Position numbers and translations under genes: made by a program
Part shown: positions 1 to 8,206 of the stretch, one piece after another
How positions within the stretch are numbered: the first letter of the stretch is position 1
Layout: each line of letters opens with the position of its first letter
The notes under the pieces: generated by a model
Databases searched by the model: none
Told to the model about the DNA's origin: nothing
Seen by the model: the letters and a program-made list of their open reading frames with translations, nothing else
DNA from: Bacteroidales bacterium
GTDB taxonomy: Bacteria > Bacteroidota > Bacteroidia > Bacteroidales > GWA2-32-17
DNA: 64,000 nucleotides
Direction of reading: 5' to 3'
NCBI GenBank assembly: GCA_013314715.1
Contig: JABUFC010000006.1
Span: 1 to 64,000, forward strand

Positions 1-944
1 TTATATTCCAAGCGCTTGGTCCATTTTCCAATAAATCTTTTGCTATTCCATAAACTACATTCAATTTTCGAGTTCCTCTGTTAGTATAATAACATGCAAC
101 AATTCCAATTCCTTCATAGTTAATAAATGATAGCCATGGTGGTGCAGGATAATCGCTTAATTGTTCGAAGCTTGTGTCTCCCTGAGAAGTCCAGTTTTGA
201 CAATTATTTTCACTTTTAAATTGATGAAACTCCTGAAAATCATAACCATCTTTTCGTACTAATAATATGAAACAACCACCTCCAATGTTTACAAATGAAA
301 ATTCTGTATAAAAGAATTGTTCTCCTCCTTGTATTGAGTTAGTATGATCATAGATATTTAAATTAGAGAAATTTTGCCCGTTATTGATTGAATTAAACAA
401 GTTTAAACGATAACGGCATGAAGTTAAATTGCCTGGCAATGGACCAATAAAATTATTCTCATACCAAGGTTGATAAAGGACTCCATTACCAGCATCAATA
501 ATATGACCATAGGGACTAAAACCAGAAAGAGTAGTAGTAAGTGATTGTTGATTACTCCAATTTTGTCCGTCATCATCACTATATCTGTAATTCATAGACA
601 AACATGGTGGTTGTGCTTGATAGTTGTATCGTATATAGAACAAAAATAATCTGCCGCTACTTACATAACCACCTGCGATGTTTCTTAAATCAACACTTTG
701 TTCGGCAAATAAAACTTCCTCATTTGACCAGTTGGCACCACCATCTCCGCTGTGCCTTATATAAATTGAACCTATACTACCGACATACGCTGTTCCCTTT
801 CTGTAAACCATTACCAAATGACCATACAATAGGGTTTACCGACATGAAACCAAAATGTTCGTAACCGGAACCAACATTTAGATTTGTAAATGTCTTCTGA
901 ATAGTGCTGCCCAATGGCCAATAGTTCACAGGTGTTAAAGCCAT
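1..944 (-). pseudogene. BNR/sialidase-like protein, frameshifted and cut by the left edge
   Basis: Read on the minus strand from an ATG at 942-944, the first part (about 37 codons) ends at a stop near 785 in its own frame. The adjacent frame is open from about 840 to position 1 without a stop, so the C-terminus lies outside the window. The second frame carries Asp-box (BNR) motifs, SGDGGANW and SDDDGQNW, plus a degenerate SINNGQNF, typical of sialidase-superfamily beta-propellers. Its N-terminal part GHLVMVYRKGTAYVG joins naturally to GFMSVNP of the first frame. The frame change falls around 825-840, near a GGG run. Either the gene is decayed or there is a one-base sequence error. No signal peptide is seen on the first frame. 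The substrate cannot be inferred. Confidence 0.6.
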
Positions 945-1045
945 ATAATTTCAATTTTATTGTGATTCATTACTTTAATATTTACAAAATTAAGCTATAA
1001 TTTTGTAAAAGTCAAGTCAAAATTTATTTTTTTGCATGGTTTCTA

Positions 1046-1251
1046 ACGGCTTCGGAATTACCTTCGGTGAGAACGCTACGCTTAGTTGGTGTAACAGAGC
1101 CCGATGTTTTGCTTGCAAAACAGTAAAGGGCGAAGCTGCATCCTAATCGGGCTCTGTTACACCAATTCTCGTGATAGAAGCTGTACGCTTCATGCGGGAA
1201 TAGGCATCGAACAAAGAACGTTATCCAGAGCCCGATTATTTCCGAAGCCGT
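1046..1251. repeat. Nested inverted-repeat element
   Basis: The outer arms 1046-1057 and 1240-1251 are a perfect 12-base inverted repeat (ACGGCTTCGGAA). Inside lies a perfect 20-base inverted repeat, 1086-1105 with 1146-1165, with a 40-base spacer that itself holds GTTTTGC-TT-GCAAAAC (1106-1121). A further small hairpin, GAAGC-N5-GCTTC, spans 1177-1191. A third copy of CAGAGCCCGAT follows at 1226-1235. The nesting suggests a structured RNA or a folded single-stranded DNA substrate. Function unknown. Confidence 0.65.
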
Positions 1252-1266
1252 CCCGAGTATTCGGGA
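1251..1266. repeat. Small perfect hairpin
   Basis: TCCCGA-GTAT-TCGGGA, six-base arms and a four-base loop, immediately after the nested element. No T-run follows, so it is not an obvious terminator. Confidence 0.5.
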
Positions 1267-1414
1267 GAGAGCAATAGGTTTTGAGAATTTAGAAATTTCT
1301 CACCAATCTCTTGCCCATGCTCAAAAAGGTTAGAACCTTCAACCCGCTTTAAAACTTCTCCATATCACAGAAATTTTAAATGGAAAAACCGTAAAGCGAA
1401 GCGTATTGCTCTCT
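1266..1414. repeat. 11-base inverted repeat pair
   Basis: AGAGAGCAATA at 1266-1276 is perfectly complementary to TATTGCTCTCT at 1404-1414. Together with its neighbours this makes 1037-1540 a chain of stem-capable segments. Confidence 0.5.
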
Positions 1415-1422
1415 ATCGGTTT

Positions 1423-1547
1423 GCGTGTATGTGCAGTAGCGGATTAGAAGCACTTTCCTGTCAGTTTATCACTAAGTTTCTTAGAAGCACAGACCTTCGT
1501 TTTACCTCTTCACCCGCTATTGCCACATACACGCTGTTACAGGCTGG
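1423..1547. repeat. Long imperfect palindrome, attC-like in layout
   Basis: The left arm 1423-1442 (GCGTGTATGTGCAGTAGCGG) pairs with the right arm 1514-1534 with one mismatch and one extra base. That is the extrahelical-base style seen in integron attC sites. The right arm is followed by GTTACAGGC (1536-1544), which resembles a core half-site, but the left side reads ATCGGTTT and lacks the matching half. The interior carries TTAGAAGCAC twice. No integron-type integrase is present: the nearby recombinase lacks the IntI-specific insertion. Confidence 0.4.
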
Positions 1548-1554
1548 CGTTCTT

Positions 1555-1567
1555 GTCGTCCGTGTCT
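1555..1567. repeat. 13-base direct repeat, left copy
   Basis: GTCGTCCGTGTCT occurs here and again in the same orientation at 11683-11695. The two copies bracket the restriction operon. It is a possible attachment site or a remnant of a shared repeat family. Confidence 0.45.
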
Positions 1568-1850
1568 TGCAACCATTGACTTTATTAAGTTTTGCAACCA
1601 AATGTCCGATTGTTTTTGTGTCGGGTTGTGAGTTAGCGTTTTTAAAATTTTTAGAAGGGAAGGAGATTTTTAATTTTTTCTTTTCAGCGTGGGACAGGCA
1701 TACTCTTTTGCAAGCTTTGGTTTGTGTGCCGGCTTGCGGGGCTTGCCAATGTGTATGACTGTGATGCAAGGGCCTATATGTAAAGCGAATTGTATTCATT
1801 ATCGTCACTCATTATTTTTACCTTTTAGCTTTGATAGTTTTGATTTAAAC

Positions 1851-3071
1851 TCAATTTTGTATTGGATAATAAATGGTTACTTTAAATGTTTCATCTGTTT
1901 CTTCCATTATAACATCGTTCATGCCCATATCACGAAGCGTTTCGATAACGATTTTTCTTATACCAAGACCCTTATGTTCCATCAAACCAAAGTATTGTGC
2001 AAATTGGACTAATATAGGGTTTCTAGGATATTTCTGACCTGCCTTTATTTTTTCAATGGTTAGGGTGTTCGGTAATCTTCCGGCACTTTCTATTTCTATT
2101 CTATTACTGAATAAACGTATTTCGTTTTTTGCTTTTCTGGTATAATCACGGTGAATGATGCTGTTTACCACGAGTTCCCTGAGTATTTTTTCCGGAATTT
2201 TCCAATGCTTTACACGAGTAATGCCATCTCCTCCAATTTCCTCTATCGCCAATTTTTCTGATAAATGTTGCATAACATTATCTACTAAACCGCTTCGCTT
2301 CAATTCATTATTGTCAAATATTCTGCCCACAGGAGATTGGAAAATTGTATCTGATAGGCTATTCATTTCAATATCATCAGCAGGGTAATGTATGACACGA
2401 ATACCATGCTGTGGTAAAAAACGTCCGGGATTTTTGCCAAAAAGAACAAGCCCGGTAATGCTGCACACTTTTGCATCAAAACTGCTTTCTACCAGTAAAT
2501 CCAATTGAGATAGACGCAAACTAATTTCATTATCTTCTTTTAATTCATCACCAAAAACTGTTTTATAGAAGTGAATGAATAATTCTTTGTCAATATCATC
2601 CAAGGAAGAACCAGACACAGGTGCTATTTCAAAATGATAATAACCTGATTCCTGACTCATTCTTAGAATCTGATCTCTATCGGCTATACGGGATGTACTG
2701 CCAATACGGATGTAAATGGTTTCCCTATCGTTTTCCTTAACGGCATAGGGTTTTAAAATCCCTTGCTCAACAGTAATGATGGCTACTTTTTTTCCCTCAG
2801 GAGTTACAACCTCTTCATAAATTGGAATAATGGAAGGGGTGATGTATCTGCTAAAAACGGTATCCATTACCCATTCTTCACAGTTTGTCCGATTAAGGCC
2901 AACTATTTCTTTTGTTTTGTCGTCTATTCCTAAAAATATCTGACCACCTCTGAAATTACAAAAAGCCACGATTTCTTTAGCCAGCTGTTCGGGGCGAATA
3001 TCATCTCTTTTAAATTCTACTTTAGAATTTTCAGGATTGGCTAATATTTCTAATAATTCCTGATACCGCAT
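1851..3071 (-). CDS. AlbA_2 (Schlafen-type) DNA-binding and ATP-binding-domain protein
   Basis: 406 residues. The N-terminus (about 1-130) fits the AlbA_2/Schlafen domain: an early VEFKRD, then IVAFCNFRGGQIFLGIDDKTKEIVG, and later IYIRIGSTSRIAD. The C-terminal third carries an HATPase_c_4-like segment with ELVVNSIIHRDYT and an FGLMEHKGLGIRKI stretch. Proteins of this architecture are usually annotated as ATP-dependent DNA helicase-related or transcriptional regulators and are frequent in defence islands; their biochemical role is not settled. It is the last gene of the six-gene operon, starting 10 bases after the PHP-SMC gene. A regulatory or effector role in the restriction module is inferred from position only. 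Confidence 0.75.
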   Translation of the reverse strand: MRYQELLEILANPENSKVEFKRDDIRPEQLAKEIVAFCNFRGGQIFLGIDDKTKEIVGLNRTNCEEWVMDTVFSRYITPSIIPIYEEVVTPEGKKVAIITVEQGILKPYAVKENDRETIYIRIGSTSRIADRDQILRMSQESGYYHFEIAPVSGSSLDDIDKELFIHFYKTVFGDELKEDNEISLRLSQLDLLVESSFDAKVCSITGLVLFGKNPGRFLPQHGIRVIHYPADDIEMNSLSDTIFQSPVGRIFDNNELKRSGLVDNVMQHLSEKLAIEEIGGDGITRVKHWKIPEKILRELVVNSIIHRDYTRKAKNEIRLFSNRIEIESAGRLPNTLTIEKIKAGQKYPRNPILVQFAQYFGLMEHKGLGIRKIVIETLRDMGMNDVIMEETDETFKVTIYYPIQN

Positions 3072-3081
3072 AATCTAAAAA

Positions 3082-5736
3082 TTAAAAATTGTATTTTAAT
3101 CTTCGCATTTCAAAGGCTTGTTTTCCGCCTTCCAATATCATTTCAACCATTGGCTTTAAATTCGGATTATCTATTGAGCCAATATGTTCATCTTTAATTA
3201 AAGCACTTCCTTGATCTATTTCCATTACAGCAATCCATTCCGCATCACCAAAAACAGGGATATTAGCATTGTGGGTGCTAAAAATAAACTGCCGTGTTTC
3301 TTTTTGATTTCTTAATTCACTGACGATATTTTCAGCTATAAAAGCATTATCCAGATTATCTTCCGGCTGGTCAATGATTAAGGGGTCTTTGCTTTCGAGC
3401 AATAGTAGGTTCAATATAGCAGTACATTTTTGACCGGATGAAAGATTTTTGATATCCTTAAAATTCAATTCTTCACGTGTACCAACGTTAAGCATGATAT
3501 CCAGTGTTTCGCTTAAAACTATTTCTTCCAGTTCTAAAACTTGTTCTTTATTCAATTTCGTCAATGTTTCAGCAACGTTAGTAGTCATGTTATAATCATT
3601 GCGTAACTGATTGATGTCTCCATTCCTGATATCAATTACCAATTGTCTTACACTTAAATCATCTTTTGCATCTACCCACTCGATTTTCTTTTCTCCAATT
3701 CCGGGGAGCTTCATTAAAAAATCTTTTAGCTCGTTGCGATTCCCACGGTACCGGACTTCAATTTTCATTTTACCTTCCAGTTCTTTCTTGTTAAGTCTTT
3801 TTGCTTGTTTCTCAATGGTCTGGTAGCGGTTATATACGGCATTATCTAAATCGCTGAGCAAACTTTCTCTTTCTTTAACCAACTCATTTTTCCATTTTTC
3901 CTGTTTTTCGTATTGGTTTTGAATGCCCTGAATGGCAGCTAATTCACGACTGATAGTTGAAAATTCACGCGCTATATCGCTACCTTTTCTACCTGAAGTA
4001 TCCGGAAGTTTTTGAATTAGTTTATTGAATTCTTCTTCAAAGGCCCGAAATTTTTGTTCCCATTGATTTTTCAGCTCTTTTGTTTTATTTTCAAATTTTT
4101 GACCGGCTGCATTGATTTGCTGCAATGCTTGTTTGATAGTTAATAAATATTCTTCCCAGGCAGGTTTCAAATTTTTAAGAATATCAGTATTAATTAGATC
4201 GCTCAATGAGTTTTCTTCCAGATACTGTAAATCAATTTGTTCAATTAATCTGAATAAATTTTCAATGCTTTCTTTGATTTCAGCGTATTCTTTTTCGGAA
4301 CGCCCAAATACACGTTCTTTTTCTTTGTTGTAAATATCCTGCTCTTTAAATTTTTTATCTAAACCTAAGTCTTGTAAAGCTTTCTGCCTTTCTTTAAGTT
4401 GCTTTTCTTTGTTTTTTAAGTTTTCCAGTTCGTCCAGTTTGTTGATTGCTTCTAATAATTTTTTTCGGTTTTGAACTAATTGATTTTTTATTTGATAAAT
4501 GCTGTTATCCTGTGCCGGTAAAAATCTTTCGAGAATTTTTACATGGTTTTCGCGTTTTTCTGCGAATTCAAAAATTTCATTCTGTCCGAATATTTCTATT
4601 TCGGGCAAAATATCTTTGACGGATAAGTTGGATAAACTCCCGTCTTCATTTTTTATTACCAGTGGCTGTCCATAAATACGTTCAATGATGTAAGTTTTAT
4701 TATATCTGCTTGAAAAAAGAGCAATACTTATTTTTCCATCAAAAAAGTTTTCCTTTAAAAGTTCTTTAGCTCTGTTTTTGGAACTTTCGGAATGATAATT
4801 CAAATCCAGCCCATAGCGTATGCACTCTATGAGCGTACTTTTCCCTGTACCCCTACCGCCAATAATAGCATTCAGGTTGGAATTGAAGTGAAGTTCTAAA
4901 CCACCGTGGAAAAACGATGATTGAATTTTCAGGTGTAATAGTTTTGAATGTTCATCTTTAGGTCTTTGGGAATTTAAGCGTATTCTGGATTCTCCATCTA
5001 AGAATGCTTGTCTGAGACCTTCAATAGAAGGTTTATCCATTTTTATCCAGCAAGTAGCTAAAGGATTGGATAGGGTTTCAGGTCTTTCAATATCTTTTGC
5101 ATTGATGATGGCTACTTTTCTCTCTCTGCGATAATTCGGGTCTTTGTTTTCGATGATTTGCTTGTACTTTTGATCTAACTCATCTACCGATGCCTTATTG
5201 ATTTGTGCAGCCATTACAATTTTGGGATCATTCCATAAATGGGTGTAACTTCCTTTGAACAAAAGTCCGTTTTCTTCTTCTACATGTGCAGCATAAGTAA
5301 TTCCGCCTGCTTCTAAAACTTTTTGAACAATTTCCTGGTAAGTAAGTGATGAATTGTCTGTTTTTTTATTAGGAAAAGCGCCTCCTTGTAATGCTCCTAA
5401 TATTTGATTGAGCCAGGTGGTGTCTTTATCGGGCGGAAATAAACAAATGATATGAATTTTTTCGGCACTGCATAATTCAAAGCCCGGAAATACATAAATG
5501 CCTGCTTCGGTAAGTATTTTTCTGAGATTTTCGGTTGAGTTTACATCGCCATGCTCTGCCAAGCCAATTACTTCAATGCCTTCTTGTTGACAAATTCCCA
5601 GAATACTTTTATTATATTTTGTTTCATCAAATAATTCCCCTCCTCTATAATCGTGATTATAGCGATAGGAATTTACCTGCAAGGCACATTTATAAAATTT
5701 AGCTCCGGTTGGTTTCATACCGTATTTATTTAACAT
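3082..5736 (-). CDS. PHP-SMC ATPase, TrlF-like
   Basis: 884 residues. The N-terminal ~240 residues resemble a PHP phosphoesterase domain: GLAEHGDVNS at 58-67, FPGFELCS at 83-90 followed by IHIICLF. However, the usual first HxH metal motif is replaced by LQVNS (19-23). An SMC/RecF-type ATPase follows: Walker A GGRGTGKS at 293-300, a long coiled coil about 410-650, signature SSGQK at 766-770, Walker B IIDQPED at 787-793 and the H-loop STH at 820-822. This layout matches the TrlF family of AAA-like ATPases found in defence islands. It sits 7 bases after mod in the restriction operon. A nucleic-acid-processing role is inferred. The degenerate first metal motif leaves hydrolase activity uncertain. 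Confidence 0.8.
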   Translation of the reverse strand: MLNKYGMKPTGAKFYKCALQVNSYRYNHDYRGGELFDETKYNKSILGICQQEGIEVIGLAEHGDVNSTENLRKILTEAGIYVFPGFELCSAEKIHIICLFPPDKDTTWLNQILGALQGGAFPNKKTDNSSLTYQEIVQKVLEAGGITYAAHVEEENGLLFKGSYTHLWNDPKIVMAAQINKASVDELDQKYKQIIENKDPNYRRERKVAIINAKDIERPETLSNPLATCWIKMDKPSIEGLRQAFLDGESRIRLNSQRPKDEHSKLLHLKIQSSFFHGGLELHFNSNLNAIIGGRGTGKSTLIECIRYGLDLNYHSESSKNRAKELLKENFFDGKISIALFSSRYNKTYIIERIYGQPLVIKNEDGSLSNLSVKDILPEIEIFGQNEIFEFAEKRENHVKILERFLPAQDNSIYQIKNQLVQNRKKLLEAINKLDELENLKNKEKQLKERQKALQDLGLDKKFKEQDIYNKEKERVFGRSEKEYAEIKESIENLFRLIEQIDLQYLEENSLSDLINTDILKNLKPAWEEYLLTIKQALQQINAAGQKFENKTKELKNQWEQKFRAFEEEFNKLIQKLPDTSGRKGSDIAREFSTISRELAAIQGIQNQYEKQEKWKNELVKERESLLSDLDNAVYNRYQTIEKQAKRLNKKELEGKMKIEVRYRGNRNELKDFLMKLPGIGEKKIEWVDAKDDLSVRQLVIDIRNGDINQLRNDYNMTTNVAETLTKLNKEQVLELEEIVLSETLDIMLNVGTREELNFKDIKNLSSGQKCTAILNLLLLESKDPLIIDQPEDNLDNAFIAENIVSELRNQKETRQFIFSTHNANIPVFGDAEWIAVMEIDQGSALIKDEHIGSIDNPNLKPMVEMILEGGKQAFEMRRLKYNF

Positions 5737-5743
5737 TTATACT

Positions 5744-7786
5744 TTACTCAATTGCCTTTATCGTTTCATCACCGCTGATATTCCTGATTTTAATTCGTTT
5801 TGGTTTTTTCTCGCTGGTGATTTTTCCGTCCCAAAAGTCTTTTGTTTTGATTCCGTCTTTTATTACATAACCCAATTTATCAATTTTAATTTCGGTGCTA
5901 CTGTGCCATGGTCCCTCAGAATTTTCACAGTCGAGTGAGATGAGTTCTATGAGTTCTAAGCCTTCTTCGCTGATGCTGATAGGTTCAAACTTTTTGCCTG
6001 TGGTTAGTGATTGAAGGTTCCCCTTTTGATTAAACTCATTGATTTTCTGAATAAGCCGGTCGCTTTTAAAATTGTTAATTGTTAATGAATAATGGTTAAT
6101 GGTTAGTTGTAAATTGTTAATTGTTACAGTATCGCCTGCTTTTTTATTTTCAAATAATGCCTTATCCATATTTTTATCATCATTGATAAAAACTTGCTCT
6201 CCTTTTTCATTAACCAATAACCATTGACCACTAACCATTATTTGATCTTCAAGCACCACTTCGTGAAGCAGGTTTTTCAGGTCTCGTAGTTCTACTTCAA
6301 TTTCAGTGGCGTTGTTGTCTTTGATGAATTTTTCAATTTCGTTTATGTCGTCCACATCTACATAGTACACAATGACTTTTTTAGCGTTGACTTCTAAATT
6401 CTGTAATTCCTGATTGATAATGGTGTTGATGTTAGGGATATCCAAAACCTTTTCCTGTGTATTGAGCAGGTTAGGTACATATACCGGAACAGTTCCCAAC
6501 TTTGCTTCTGTTATGGCACCAAACCAAAAATTGCTGATGCCGGGGACATTTCGCTGCAAACCCGGTATAAGAGTTGCCAGTTTATCCATGGTTTGTTGCG
6601 GGTTGCGGAATAAACTAACACCATCTTTTATTTCGAGGATTTGAAACGATGCTCCGGCTTGTATCAATCGATCACGGGTAGTTTGTATGCTATTTATTCC
6701 TACATCTACGTGAATAAAATTTCTACCTAAATCGTGTGCTACCTTTGCAGTAGTGCCGCTACCGCCAAAGAAATCGGCAACTATCATTCCTTTATTGCTG
6801 CTGGCTTTGATAATGCGTTCTAAAAGAGCTTCGGGTTTTTGAGTTGAGTAATCAACTTTTTCATCAACTTGCCTAACAAGTGGTATTTCCCATACACTAT
6901 CGGGTATTCTACCCTCTTTTGCATAAACAATTTCTTTGCTTCCTTTTACCAATGAACTTACTTTATATTTTTTACCGTCTTCATCAGTATGATTATATCG
7001 CTTTAAAGTACTCTCGCTATATGGTAATAAAACATCATCGAGATTTAAAGTAAAATCTTCTGATTTAGAATAAATAAATATTGTATCGTGTTTTTTCTGA
7101 AAACACTTAGTAGGTATAGAGTTACCTGTATAATGCCATATAATTTCATTAATTAAATTATCTTCCCCAAAAACTTCATCCATTAATATTTTCACATAAT
7201 GCCCAATATGCCAATCGAGATGTACATAAATGCTTGCTGTGTCGCTCATTATGCTTTTAATAGCCATTAGGTTTTCGTACATCCAATTTAAATAATCTTC
7301 TTTATTCCAAATATCACCATACATTTTTTCTTCAAAAGAGCGTAGTTCTTCAATGTCAAGTTGTTCTTCGGCTTTAGCAATTTTTTCGGCAAGTTTTGGA
7401 TTACGTCTGATATAAACTTTTTTAGCATAATCGGCACCACTGGCAAAAGGTGGGTCAATATACACCAAGTCCACTTTTATGCCTTTTTCTTTCAGATATG
7501 CACAAGCCGAAATGCACTCTCCACGAATTACCAAATTATCACTAATGGTTAATGGTGAATGGTTAATTGTTAATGAGCGCTCGCTTGTATTTTCATTAGC
7601 CCTTAACCCTTGACCATTAACAACTTCAATGGTTTCTACTTCATAATAGGGCATACCTCTTTTAATGCGGTCGTACACCTTATTGTTTTCGCGGTAACGC
7701 AACAAGCGTTGTGTGCGGGTAATGTTGTTTAAAATGGCTTGCCCTTCAACGGTATCAGGATAGTATGGGATGTATTTTACTGGCAT
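5744..7786 (-). CDS. Type III restriction-modification methyltransferase (Mod), adenine-specific
   Basis: 680 residues. Motif IV DPPF at 111-114 precedes motif I FGGSGTT at 340-346, the beta-class order typical of type III Mod N6-adenine methyltransferases. The segment between them (about 200-320) probably holds the target-recognition domain. Mod makes the host-protecting methyl mark and supplies specificity to the Res nuclease encoded two genes upstream. The DNA contains four stretches of TTAATGG-like repeats that are read in frame, giving [10 protein letters not shown] near residue 75, [11 protein letters not shown] near 56-66, [10 protein letters not shown] near 518 and [16 protein letters not shown] near 555-570. 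Length is within the family range and no stop interrupts it. The recognition sequence cannot be predicted. Confidence 0.9.
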   Translation of the reverse strand: MPVKYIPYYPDTVEGQAILNNITRTQRLLRYRENNKVYDRIKRGMPYYEVETIEVVNGQGLRANENTSERSLTINHSPLTISDNLVIRGECISACAYLKEKGIKVDLVYIDPPFASGADYAKKVYIRRNPKLAEKIAKAEEQLDIEELRSFEEKMYGDIWNKEDYLNWMYENLMAIKSIMSDTASIYVHLDWHIGHYVKILMDEVFGEDNLINEIIWHYTGNSIPTKCFQKKHDTIFIYSKSEDFTLNLDDVLLPYSESTLKRYNHTDEDGKKYKVSSLVKGSKEIVYAKEGRIPDSVWEIPLVRQVDEKVDYSTQKPEALLERIIKASSNKGMIVADFFGGSGTTAKVAHDLGRNFIHVDVGINSIQTTRDRLIQAGASFQILEIKDGVSLFRNPQQTMDKLATLIPGLQRNVPGISNFWFGAITEAKLGTVPVYVPNLLNTQEKVLDIPNINTIINQELQNLEVNAKKVIVYYVDVDDINEIEKFIKDNNATEIEVELRDLKNLLHEVVLEDQIMVSGQWLLVNEKGEQVFINDDKNMDKALFENKKAGDTVTINNLQLTINHYSLTINNFKSDRLIQKINEFNQKGNLQSLTTGKKFEPISISEEGLELIELISLDCENSEGPWHSSTEIKIDKLGYVIKDGIKTKDFWDGKITSEKKPKRIKIRNISGDETIKAIE
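6070..6128. repeat. TTAATGG-type interspersed repeat inside mod
   Basis: Degenerate iterations of (A/G)TTGTTAA and AATGGTTA; read on the minus strand they give [18 protein letters not shown] without breaking the frame. Confidence 0.55.
6208..6241. repeat. TTAATGG-type interspersed repeat inside mod
   Basis: Variants of CATTAACC/CATTGACC/ACTAACC on the plus strand; in mod this encodes [11 protein letters not shown]. It has the same word family as the blocks at 6070, 7540, 7792 and 8174. Confidence 0.5.
7540..7624. repeat. TTAATGG-type interspersed repeats inside mod (two blocks)
   Basis: 7540-7576 holds ACTAATGGTTAATGG followed by GAATGGTTAATTG; 7596-7624 holds AGCCCTTAACCCTTGACCATTAAC. They encode residues about 54-83 of Mod, just before motif IV. 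Confidence 0.55.
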
Positions 7787-7791
7787 TTTTT

Positions 7792-7825
7792 TTAATTGTT
7801 AATTATCAATTATTAGTTGTTAATG
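7792..7825. repeat. TTAATTG-type repeat between mod and the four-helix-bundle gene
   Basis: TTAATTGTTAATTATC and TATTAGTTGTTAATG fill the 26-base gap and run into the end of the upstream gene. Confidence 0.45.
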
Positions 7826-8184
7826 TTTGCTTTGGTTGATTTGATGATTGATGTAAGTAGTTTGATTATTTCTACTGCATCATTATTGATACTATGAAAT
7901 TGTTCATTGGTTAAATAGTCGGTTTCTTTTAGTAATTCGAGCCAATAGATACTTTCATTTATTTCTTTTTGAGCAATTGACATTTTATGTTTAAAATCTG
8001 CTTTGCTTTCAGAGTGTTCAGCTTCTCTAACTAATGCACCAACAGCAGTTCCACTTCTCAACAATTGTTTTGAAATCACATATTCCTTTTTTGTTTCGCA
8101 CAAAAACTGATAGAGCTTTACAACTCTTATGGCAAAGGCAAAACTTTTATTCTTAATTACGTTTTCTGTCATTTCATTAACCAT
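7813..8184 (-). CDS. Four-helix-bundle protein (23S rRNA intervening-sequence / S23 family)
   Basis: 123 residues, all-helical, with the family's KSFAFAIRVVKLYQFL start, a VISKQLLRSGTAVGALVREAEHSESKADF core and a C-terminal helix. This matches the four-helix-bundle family (TIGR02436) first known from rRNA intervening sequences and related to the Avd accessory proteins of diversity-generating retroelements. Members are small positively charged pentameric bundles thought to bind nucleic acid. It lies between res and mod in the operon. The first five codons (MVNEM) derive from a TTAATGG repeat, so the Met at 8172 may be the true start. Its job in the restriction module is unknown. Confidence 0.8.
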   Translation of the reverse strand: MVNEMTENVIKNKSFAFAIRVVKLYQFLCETKKEYVISKQLLRSGTAVGALVREAEHSESKADFKHKMSIAQKEINESIYWLELLKETDYLTNEQFHSINNDAVEIIKLLTSIIKSTKANINN

Positions 8185-8206
8185 TTACAATTAACCATTA
8201 ATCATT
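8174..8206. repeat. TTAATGG-type repeat at the res / four-helix-bundle junction
   Basis: CATTAACC, then CAATTAACCATTAATCATT. The block contains both the stop codon of res (8198-8200) and the first start codon of the next gene, so the repeat has been recruited into two gene ends. Confidence 0.5.

Larger units (their letters stand above)
945..1850. other. Non-coding accessory stretch rich in inverted repeats
   Basis: About 900 bases without a convincing gene between the BNR remnant and the 3' end of the restriction operon. Base composition changes near 1037 from AT-rich to visibly more GC-rich. At least seven perfect or near-perfect inverted repeats lie between 1037 and 1540 (entered separately). 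Short open frames at 1429-1808 on both strands lie within the repeats, lack family resemblance and are treated as spurious. The part 1550-1800 is G/T-rich and shares a 13-base word with the far side of the operon. Confidence 0.6.

Noticed and set aside
1046-1266. tRNA or rRNA fragment
   Set aside because: No cloverleaf, CCA end or conserved T-loop was found in the palindromic stretch.
1429-1808. Open frames of 109 and 115 codons on opposite strands
   Set aside because: They lie over the palindromic and G/T-rich non-coding DNA, overlap each other and show no family features.
6070-8206. CRISPR array
   Set aside because: The repeats are degenerate, have no regular spacing or unique spacers, and are read in frame within a gene.
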